From Phoenix dactylifera (lineage: Eukaryota; Streptophyta; Magnoliopsida; Arecales; Arecaceae): a stretch of DNA of 64,000 nt. A program made the position numbers and the translations under genes. Location: positions 4,826,978-4,890,977 of the forward strand of contig NC_052399.1 of NCBI RefSeq assembly GCF_009389715.1, in the 5' to 3' direction. Every line of letters begins with the position of its first letter. The first letter of the stretch is position 1. Positions 43,601-52,470 of the stretch are shown piece by piece. The notes below the pieces were generated by a model. It saw only the letters and a program-made list of their open reading frames with translations, did not search any database and was not told the origin of the DNA.

Positions 43601-46325
43601 TTACTAGCATACTGCAACAAAGTAGCTTAAGGCTTACAAGAACACTCAATCAAGCAAATTCAACATACCTAGTGCATTACAATGAACATTTTCATGCATT
43701 GTTCGCTGTACCGGTGCGTACAGTTCCATATCGAGGATATCATACTGTACCGATATTGAACTGAGACTTGGTACGGAAGGCATACTGAGTCTTAGCATGC
43801 TAAGCCGACCTTCGTATGCCAATACTTTATCGGCGTTGTATCGGTATGGGGTCCAATATTCAAATGGTGAACCTTGCCTTCAAGCATAATGCACAAGATA
43901 ATAGTTGGCTATTTAAGGCATAATTAAAGAGAAAGATCTTATGTATGTATGTAGCTATGTATGGTTGCATGTATTTATGGATGGATGTAAGTAACATGCC
44001 CAAGGGTCATTATTACTCACCACTACACTACAATAATATAATGTTCAAGCAGTTTCAATTTTGGTTACAACTAGAAGCATTTTGTATATAGAATATTAAC
44101 TCAAAAACTTAAAGCATGCCTAATGTTATCATCATTCATCATTACACTATGATAGGATAACGTTCAAGCAGTTCCTGTTTAGGTTACAACTACAAGCATT
44201 TTGTATACCAAAAGAGAAGTTAGGTCTCCTAGTTTCCAAATAACAGCAAAGGTCACTTGAGAGCTTACAAGTTTTAGATATGTTGCATACCTTCAAAGAT
44301 AAAAGAGATCGAGATGCACCTGAAGGCTTCAGTCCCCGAAAACCAATATTGTACGCAATGCTCCCATCAGCCTTGAACAGTCCAAAATGTCTCTCAGATG
44401 CTGGTCCAGGCTTCAAATTCTCATTAAACAAGGCAAAGCAATATGCCTTAACCGCAATCTTTGGCCTGAGTGGAGTCCCTTTCTTCTTGAAAAGCCGCTT
44501 ACGCAGATTGAAATTGTAAGTCCTTGCATTCTGAACTGTAGCTCCTGCTTCATTTTCATCCCCAGCTGAAGCCCAACCTGTCTCTGCAACCAGGACCTCC
44601 ATCTTCTCATAGCCAGCAGCTTCCAGAGCAGCATAAGCTGCATCTATCTGAGCATCCAACATGTTGTTATAGTGCAGACTGGTCTTTGCATCATAAATTC
44701 CAGAGTTTGACTTAAAGAGGGCATAGTTAATATCAATATGCTCAGGATCACTTTTGTAAGCCAAAAATGGATAGGCATTGACATAGAAGGGAGCACCAGT
44801 CCGTGAAAAGAAGTCCAAGAGCGGCTTCATGTATACAATGACGCTTTCCTTAAAAGTGCATGATGATGGTGGATAAGAATTAGCAAACACGCCCTCTGAA
44901 TGAGGTGTTGAGACCTCAATAAGATCTGTCAATTGAAGCCTTTCAAGAGCACTGTACACATTTGTGATAGCACCTAATAATGCTTCTGCCAGTGCTTGAT
45001 CCGTCCCTCCCAACACTTCATTCCCCACAGCAATCCCTCGGATATGCGTATCAGGCAGAAAGGGTTGCACATTTTCCTTGAGCCACTCCATTGCCCGGTC
45101 TTCATTCACGCTCATGTCTGTAACATATTCATTAGGAATTGACACGACCAGTTCAAGCCCAGACCCTTTGAACGCGTTGAGGACACTGTGATCAGCATCA
45201 TAGATTCGAACATTCTTTATCTTTGCTGCTTTCAAAAGTATGACAACATTCTCAGGTGGAGGAATGTTGTCAGCGATCCTACCATAGTTTATGCCATAAG
45301 TTCCAGTAAATGCCTGGACCGTCACAGGGCCTGCACAAAAACAGAAACAGCTCAGTAACCGGCAGACAGTTCATATAACATCATGACCAGAGATTCTAAT
45401 CCGCATGTTAGGCTGAAAAAAGATAACCTGCAGGGATTTTGATCACTTATCTGATATCTCAAATTTAACAAATTTTCCATCGGACCATGAAGAGGTACAA
45501 TTAAGTGATTGCGTCAAAGAACACAACAAAATACAGATCAATCCTTTTTTTGTTTTTTAACCATTTCACCCAACTATTGATACATACACAAAACCTCTCA
45601 TGAGACATTCTCTATCTATAAATTGGCGGTGACCGTCCCAGGCAGCCTTTTAGCCAAGGTGGTGAGCAGAGAGATGAGGTCTAATAAATAAATAAATAAA
45701 ATATACAGGCCTTCAATCAATTTGGAAAGAAGAAAAAAAAAATCCTTCAGCAGATTAAATGAAAGAGATCCCAAAATTCAGTCGTTGAAAGCATCACGCG
45801 TTGAATTTAAACTTAATAAGAACAATCAGTCATGATATGCAAATGGGGATTCAAAGAACGACATGGAAGAGTGCCGTCTGAGATGCGAGAGGAACCTGTC
45901 ATGAAAGGTGGTGGGTACTAGAAGAGAAGAAGGAAGAGGATGAAAGACGGAGAGAGGTTCTCAGGTGATCAGAATCAGGACATCAAGATCAAGAAACCTC
46001 TCAAAATCTTGAACCTATGGGATACGTGCACCTGCAGGGGTCCGTGTAGAGCAGGAATGCACTTTCGGGACGATGTCAAGAAGAAGGGAGGGAGAAAGTT
46101 TTGAAATTTCAATAGAAAGAAAGAAAGAAAGAAAGAAAAGGGCGAAAGATGGTGGAAAGAAAAAGGCAGGGGTAAGTACAAGGAGATAAGGAACGAGTTA
46201 TACCGCAAAAGATGATAGGCATGGCTGGCGGCAAAAAGGCGCAGAGACAAGGAGAGAGTTATACCGTGAGAAGCAAGGACGAGGAGGAGGCAGCGGCAAA
46301 CGAAGAGGAGCAGCCCAGACATCAT
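34609..46325 (-). CDS. GPI-anchored glucan endo-1,3-beta-glucosidase, GH17 family (E13L14-like), three coding exons
   Basis: The enzyme hydrolyses 1,3-beta-glucans such as callose at the plasma membrane or cell wall. Coding exons in transcript order: 46265-46325, 44291-45330, 34609-34692 (394 residues). Exon 1 from MMSGLLLFVCRCLLLVLASH is a signal peptide. Exon 2 begins with FTGTYGINYGRIADN and holds the whole catalytic barrel, with acid/base Glu in IAVGNEVLGG and nucleophile Glu in VLVAETGWASAG, ending SRSLLSLK. Exon 3, DLGARGWVASYSMVLTTCMA then a hydrophobic tail ending LALTM, is the GPI-attachment signal; its tail style matches the Arabidopsis At2g27500 group. No X8 carbohydrate-binding domain is present. 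All three junctions are in phase with GT-AG borders (AAG/GTATGC and TTGCAG/GATC for intron 2). An in-frame upstream ATG at 46475 would add 50 residues with a second hydrophobic stretch; I prefer 46325 from family length. Intron 2 is 9.6 kb. Confidence 0.9.
36330..36490. repeat. GTACC-type dispersed repeat, diverged copy
   Basis: The segment contains AAAACCGGTATC, GGTACCACTCGTAC and GCCGGAATAAT, and its ends read TTTTAAAACC (36335) and GGTTTTTAAACC (36479) in inverted relation. It is probably a short interspersed element related to the copies at 39010 and 40505. Confidence 0.4.
39010..39350. repeat. GTACC-type dispersed repeat with CT/GA-rich centre
   Basis: The left side has GAACCGGTACTGGCACC and GTACCGACA. 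The right side has GGAACCGTACCAGTCC and CAGTACG, inverted relative to the left. The middle (39095-39255) is a purine tract followed by a pyrimidine tract that can pair as a long hairpin. Confidence 0.5.
40505..40682. repeat. GTACC-type dispersed repeat
   Basis: This is the densest copy, with GGTATGCCATACCGTGCCG, GTTCGGTACCGGTACGTGG and CTGGTACCAAGATGGCATA. The first and last 20 bases are near inverted repeats (GTATGCCATACC against GATGGCATATC), so the unit looks like a small foldback element. Confidence 0.5.
43705..43865. repeat. GTACC-type dispersed repeat
   Basis: It contains GCTGTACCGGTGCGTAC, CATACTGTACCGATATT and GTATCGGTATGGGGTCC, the same word family as the copies above, and lies upstream of the glucanase exon 2 end inside intron 2. 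Confidence 0.45.
46115..46139. repeat. (GAAA)n microsatellite in intron 1 of the glucanase gene
   Basis: Six GAAA units between exon 1 and exon 2 of the GH17 gene. Confidence 0.9.
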
Positions 46326-48612
46326 CTTCGTTTCCTTCTTCTTCTCGTTGTGCGGAAGAGGGAGAGGGCGGCGAAGCTGGCGGCGGGAGAAGAAAAAGAA
46401 CAGGAGGAGGGGGCAGGGGATGACGATGATGAGGATTGTGATGAGAAGAGCGAGCGCAGTGGAGGAAGATGCCATGTGGGGTAAGGAAAGCGGGAGGAGA
46501 AAGGGCGTTGCTTGTTCCCGAGGCATGCCATAGACCAGATTCTTTAACCAACCACGGCTACCTCCTCTTCCCCTCCCAACGCACCACCACAACCACGGCA
46601 ACCCCCGGTGGAAGGAAAGTAAAGAACCCACTCACCACCCGCAGAGAGAGAGAAATGAAGAGAGACAAGAACCGAATAGATTCCTTCTCCCTCCCCCTTC
46701 CCTCGTCCTCCCGCAGGGGCCAAGCTCCACTCAGTTACTTGTGGCTGCCTGCCTCCCCCTCTTAGCATCCTCCGCACCCCTCCCTCTCTCTCGCCCTCTC
46801 TCTTTCGAGGCCTCTCGGTTTGTTGTCGTGCTATGCCAGACTCTCTGTTTTTCTTCTTTTTTAATCCTTTACGTGGCTCTGCGGAAAAAAGCGACGGCCT
46901 CGGCCGGCTGTGGCTGCGGGAGAGCAACCGAAAAAAGAAGGATTCTTTGACGAAGACTATAAGAAAACGAACCGTGTACCGCCTTCTCTACCGTCCCGCG
47001 TTGGAGTGCGAGGGCCTCCCGGACTAATATATGATATCGAAATATAACTCGGCATGCTATAATAATTATTGATAATATTATAATATAACAACTTAACTAT
47101 ATAATGATATATTATTTGTTATTGATAAATAACTATTATTTATTATATGGCAATGAAATTAATATTCCATTATTCTTGACATGATATAATATTAAACTAT
47201 AATATTTCTATACTATTCTCATGTATATTAGTATTATATAATATTGCTAAAATAATATATTCATGTTTAATGTTTCACGTTAATTTTTTTTAATATTAAC
47301 CTTGTAATATCATGTCATTATATATGCTATTTTAATATAAGATCATATGTAAAATTCTAATAATATATTATGTAGATATCTATTAATATAGTAACGATCC
47401 AAGAGAATCATATGACTTGTCATGGATCAATGTGGCTATAATTTTGGAAAGTCATAATTTTTAATATAAGAAAATAGAACTTTAAACAAAGTTGAAGTAG
47501 AAGTTGGTATCAAACTTTTATCTAGATTTAAATTTTTAAAAAAATTGTTACTATTTTGATAATTTTTGTCATTTTGTCATTTTTTTTAATTTGGACTAAA
47601 CTTCACTAGCATAAAAAAATCATTTTCTTCTAATTAAAAAATTCAAATGAAATAAGAAAGACCTCATTCTATAAATACATGGCATATGCTATGATTTCGA
47701 AGAAAGGGAATAAAGGAAGTAAAAGCGAAGATTATAAAGTTTACTTTTCTTCCTTCCTTCTTTTTGAATGAATCAAATATAATAAAATATTATTATTTAA
47801 TACTAACATAGTATTTAACATATTAATATTATAATATAAAAATATCACTATAGATATATTTTGTCTTTATGGTGTTCATTAAATAATATAATGTGCCATA
47901 ATACTATAAGCATAATATACAATACTATTCCTTAATATTGATATAATATTAAGGTATTAATATAAATCATAAAATGTCATAACACTGTGTTGTTATAATT
48001 TATGATATATAATGTACAATGTTATTCAACAATATTGTTATTATTTTTTGAGGGAAGATATTAATATATTTATGAAATATTATCATATAGATTATTTTTT
48101 TTCATTTCATAAGAATATGAATGTTATTTTCCAATTTTTAGCTTATTTCAAAATTTTTGATAACCAAACAAAATCTACCTGGCATAGCTTTCCTCACCTT
48201 TTTGTTTAGACTCCCACCAAACACCATCACTTGGACTCCCATAAACTAAACTCCCAGCCAAATCGAATCTACATTAAGAAGCTAAAATCAGCCAGGAGGA
48301 GGAGGAGGAGGAAAGAGGAAAGGGTGGTCGAGATTTTGAGGGAAACGGAGTGGAAAATTATAGGGAAGAAATTAAGGATATTCATGAATATTGATATTTT
48401 ATATTATTCAAATTTTCAGGTCAAGACAGGTCGGGCTATTCTTTTAACTCCAACGTGGTCCAAATTCTAGAACCTGAAAATTTTGGGCCAATCTGACCTG
48501 GCGAGCCAAGATCCCAATCCCAAAGCTGCCAAATATCAGGTCTAGTAGGTTGGATCTGGTCTAGTTGCAACTCTACAGTCGACAATTTAACATCAGACAG
48601 CAAAAACAGTTG
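46326..48612. other. Glucanase 5' flank, then AT-rich spacer
   Basis: 46326-47030 is GC/CT-rich and holds the presumed 5' UTR and promoter of the glucanase gene. Its open frames on both strands are compositional. From 47030 to 48420 the sequence is extremely AT-rich with no gene. 48420-48607 resembles the GGTCxGG-type repeat remnants seen at 7268. Confidence 0.5.
48608..48612. repeat. AGTTG direct repeat, left flank of the TRIM composite
   Basis: AGTTG immediately precedes the leftmost TRIM LTR and recurs at 50076-50080, immediately after the last LTR-like unit. This is consistent with a 5-bp target duplication for the whole composite; chance identity is possible. Confidence 0.55.
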
Positions 48613-49221
48613 TGATGCGGGATTTGCACCCCGTCACCAGCATAGTCCCCACCGATTCGAGCAGTGGAAGAGAAAGTGTCCCTCAGAAGGTATTGTCCGC
48701 TTTGGGTCCGATTCGGGGGTCGAGCGTACCCGGAGCCCTCCTCACGGCACCTCACGGTTTTGCCCCACAAAAGGCGCATCCTGAGGAAAGGGTTATTGAG
48801 CCCCCCATTATATGGTATAGACCTTCCCGCTACACGGTTGATGTGGGACTAAATTCGGAGAACCCCCCGTAACACAGCCCCCCCAGCGGGGAGGTCCTGT
48901 GCCCGGATCGGCTCCTTACTGGATAGGCGGAGGTTCAGACCTTTCCTCTAGCGCCATCTGATGCGGAATTTGCACCCCGTCACCAGCATAGTCCCCACCG
49001 ATCCGAGCAGCGGGAGAGAAAGTGTCCCTCAGAAGGTATTGTCCGCTTTGGGTCCGATTCGGAGGTCGAGCGTACCCGGAGCCCTCCTCACGGCGCCTCA
49101 CGGTTTTGCCCCACAAAAGGCGCCTCCTGAGGGAAGGGTTATTGAGCCCCCATTATATGGCACAGACCTTCCCGCTATACGGTCGATGTGGGACTAAATT
49201 CGGGGATCCCCTCGTAACACA
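48613..49221 (-). mobile_element. TRIM retrotransposon, minus orientation
   Basis: Two LTRs of about 263 bp (48613-48876 and 48959-49221) flank only 82 bp of internal sequence. Read on the minus strand, the LTR starts TGTGTTACG and ends CGCATCA. The primer-site region TGGCGCTAGAGGAAAGG lies directly after the 5' LTR, and a polypurine tract (GCTGGGGGGGC) precedes the 3' LTR. There is no coding capacity, as expected for terminal-repeat retrotransposons in miniature. The two LTRs differ by roughly 7 percent by eye. Confidence 0.85.
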
Positions 49222-49232
49222 GCTCCCCCTTT

Positions 49233-49834
49233 CCCCCGGGTTCCCCGAATTTAGTCCCACATCGACCGTGTAGCGGGAAGGTCTGTGCCATATAATGGGG
49301 GGCTCAATAACCCTTCCCTCAGGAGGCGCCTTTTGTGGGGCAAAACCGTGAGGCGCCGTGAGGAGGGCTCCGGGTACGCTCGACCCCCGAATCGGACCCA
49401 AAGCGGACAACACCTTCTGAGGGACACTTTCTTTCCTGCTGCTCGGATCGGTGGGGACTATGCTGGTGACGGGGTGCAAATCCCGCATCAGATGGCGCTA
49501 TAAGGAGGGCCTGAACCTCCGCCTATCCAGTAAGGAGCCGACCCGGGCACAGGACCTCCCGCTAGGGGGGCTGTGTTACGGGGGATTCCCCGAATTTAGT
49601 CCCACATCGACCGTGTAGCGGAAAGGTCTGTGCCATATAATGGGGGGCTCAATAACCCTTCCCTCAGGAGGCGCCTTTTGTGGGGCAAAACCGTGAGGCG
49701 CCGTGAGGAGGGCTCCGGGTACGCTCGACTTCGAATCGGACCCAAAGCGGACAATACCTTCTGAGGGACACTTTCTCTTCCGCTGCTCGAATCGGTAGGG
49801 ACTTTGCTGGTGACGGGGTGCAAATCCCGCATCA
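49233..49834 (+). mobile_element. TRIM retrotransposon, plus orientation, head-to-head with the previous one
   Basis: LTRs at about 49233-49490 (its first few bases appear lost) and 49572-49834 flank an 81-bp internal region (49491-49571). The internal region starts GATGGCGCTATAAGGAGGGC (primer site) and ends in the purine tract GCTAGGGGGGC. It is an inverted copy of 48613-49221 with about 90 percent internal identity, separated from it by only about 11 bases. The two LTRs of this copy differ by about 3-4 percent. Confidence 0.85.
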
Positions 49835-50075
49835 GATGGCGCTAGAATTTAGTCCCACATCGGCTAGTAGTGAAAAGGTTCCGTGCCTTAAATGGGGGAT
49901 GGAAATCCTTTCCTCTCGAGGGCCCTTTTGTGGGACAAAACCGTGAGAAGGGCTCCGGTACGCTCGACCCCCAAAGCGGACAATACCTCGAGAGGAACGC
50001 GGTCCTCTTTCTCTGCTAGCTTAATGTGGGCTAGGCTGTTGTGTGAAGCTCCGGCAGAATGCCGTCCCCGCAACA
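49835..50075 (+). repeat. Primer-site stub plus diverged TRIM LTR
   Basis: Right after the second TRIM comes GATGGCGCTAG, the primer-site start. A unit beginning AATTTAGTCCCACATCGGC then follows, related to but clearly diverged from the TRIM LTRs (shared CCCTTTTGTGGG, CAAAACCGTGAG, AAAGCGGACAATACCT). It ends CCCCGCAACA, followed by AGTTG. It looks like the LTR of a sister TRIM family, either joined by recombination or the older target. Confidence 0.65.
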
Positions 50076-52470
50076 AGTTGGATTTTTTTACAGGTTTTAT
50101 ATTGGATGCCAATAGAATGCTGACTACGGGTAGGAGATGGGACTGAAAGCGAATTACTCCTGAACCATGGATATAGCAGTTTCAAGTTACATCAGATGTT
50201 GCAAACGAACGCGTATCTTGTAACGTTGCAGTAAGTGTGGCCAGTCACAAGACCAACTAGTTGCCCAAAGTCTGTGGATCTGGTTGAGATCAATTATAAA
50301 GGTATGTAACAAATATAGTGCATCAAAAAAAAAAAAGAGAGTTTTATTTTTATTTTTATTTTTATTTTTTTAGGGAGAGGAGATGGGGAGGGAGGGAAAC
50401 CCATTTGCGCGCACCTAGATTCAGATTTTTCAGGCGAGATACGCCACTAAGAATCAAACCTAGCATCTTTAGTTAATCGAAAGTGGGGTGCGGGGCGGTA
50501 TTAGAGTGAGCCTCATTTATAAGCAGATGACGGTATCATCTTACAACTGAGAGAATGGGTTTACCTCGTCATCGGTGCAAACACAACCCACACATGGACG
50601 GTGATGGCGGAGTCCGCGCGGATGATGCGCATTCAGTGTTGCATGCAAGGTACATGGCATCACGCAAGGGCCCCACATCACGCTCCGCACATGGCTGTGA
50701 TCACCATAGGTAGCGGCTAGCAAGCAAAACCAGATCCCACTTGCTCTTGTTTAACCATACCACTGCGTTCTGGATCGCCTCACGCTTTGCTCCCTGCCTG
50801 CTCTCCTACCCAATGGCTGCCTCCAAGAGTTTCACAATCGCCACATATTTGCACGTAACTTACCACTCATCGATTTGCTGTAGGGTGAGAAGCACCTTTA
50901 ATCCGATTCGCACATTCGCTACCAGAACGCATTCTTTCAGCGTCTGGTTTATCACCAGCCTCCTTTTTTTATACCATTTTTCCAGTCTCCCAATTCTGTT
51001 TTCCACCTCACCCATAGGTACAACTGTACAAGCTGTCGCTTCAGGCATCTAAACTTTTATCATAATCCAGAAGCTTTTCGGCAACTTCGGCATCACCTCA
51101 AGGCACCGATCAAATTTACCTTGAGGAGCTTCAGGAGCATTACCTGCAACTCCTGACATTGTCACTTCCGCACTCTGGGTTCCTGCGGATTCAAAGACTT
51201 GCCACATTATCAGAGAGAAATAATACAGGAAAGAGACGAGTCCATACACGCAAGCTTTTTTTTTTTCTCACAGGCCATGCTAACATGCATCCATGCATTG
51301 CCCTTGTTCCTTGCACAGGTTACGTACCAACTGAATTTGATGACATGGCATAGGGCTAGAATCAGACCACGGCCGGCTGCCGCCGTCCCTCGCCCTCTGC
51401 TGGTCGCCGCCGCTACTTCGCCAGACCACATGATCACAACCACCCGCCACCCCTTCTCTTCGGCTTAGCTAAGAAAAAAAAAAAAGAAAAAAAGAAAAAA
51501 GAAGGAAGAAGAAAAGATTGGATATTAGCGTACCTATATCCATATAACCTATATTTGCTTTGTTTGACGATTATAAATGTATTAGTCAGATGTAAAAATT
51601 CATATCCATATTTATTTTAAACAAATATGGATACAAATCGAATACTAAAAATAAAAATATAAATATAAATTAAATAATTAAACTTTATAATTACAAAATC
51701 AAAGATATTACTAAATAGGTTATAAATCAAATTAATAGCATATTAATATGATTATTAATTTTTTTTAAAGTTCATAAGTACCATATAAAATTAAATAAAA
51801 TTATGAATAAAATCGAATATTTGGATACGAATCGACTAGTTGCCTATCTATATTCATATCTATTTTTTTCAATGAATATAGGTACAAATACGAATATTAA
51901 TCAAATACTTAAATTTTTATCCAGCTGTGTGACTGTGCCGAAGCATCACCAGAAATTTACAGATGGTCCATCAATGCCAGCATTGTTGGTGTTCACTCCT
52001 AAATTCCAATAACATTTGCCGATTTCAAGCTCACAAATTTACAAGGCATTTCTCGGTTCTCATTCCTACGCAGGCTTGTATGCAACAGTATAAATAACGC
52101 CCAGAAAATCCAACAGAAACCAATTCTGTTAATTAATTTAAATAAAGCTACACCAATCCTTCACGTGCACTGCGCATTGCTCTGACTGCATCACACGTTG
52201 ATTGCATTGATATTGTAATTAATGGTCTCGCTGATCCAATCAAGCCATGAACTCAAAATCCAAAAGAGAATTGCTACGAATACTTCCCTCGAAAAAGAAT
52301 CGTCATCATTACTGTAGTTGTACACATTCCACAAAACTGAATATTGACAACTAGAATGCAACACCCATCAAAACCCTAAATGAACTACTGGAATAACAGT
52401 ACTATCAATAGAAAAAAACCAAATCCAGCTTAGAAAGGACAGAAGAAAATTATATATTTTTCCAGTACTA
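50076..52470. other. Spacer without recognised genes
   Basis: Between the TRIM cluster and the NUP1 gene I see no family motif. Frames at 50741-51052 (plus) and 50860-51249 (minus) are open but featureless. An AAG-rich stretch lies at 51474-51515. 51529-51885 is bounded by inverted GTACCTATATCCAT-like words (51529-51543 and 51871-51885), as in a MITE. 52100-52470 is the presumed 3' flank of NUP1. Confidence 0.5.
51529..51885. repeat. Possible MITE
   Basis: The AT-rich segment begins GTACCTATATCCATAT and ends AATGAATATAGGTAC, which are inverted with about two mismatches. Words such as GATACAAATCGAATA and GATACGAATCG repeat inside. There is no coding capacity, and target duplication was not established. 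Confidence 0.35.

Larger units (their letters stand above)
34693..44290. other. 9.6-kb intron 2 of the glucanase gene, filled with repeats
   Basis: No host exon was found inside. It holds several GTACC-type dispersed repeats (separate entries) and a CT/GA-rich stretch (39090-39260). Segments near 37040-37200 and 37600-37720 read like short non-autonomous repeat fragments. Two small open frames (42087-42284 plus, 42798-43241 minus) have no motif I recognise and are treated as chance. Confidence 0.6.

Noticed and set aside
48612..49832. Overlapping 60-110 codon frames on both strands
   Set aside because: They are the same translations repeated in each TRIM LTR, caused by GC-rich LTR sequence; TRIMs do not encode proteins.
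50741..51249. Possible small gene upstream of NUP1
   Set aside because: Frames on both strands are open for 60-103 codons, but no motif, codon bias or splice pattern supports either.
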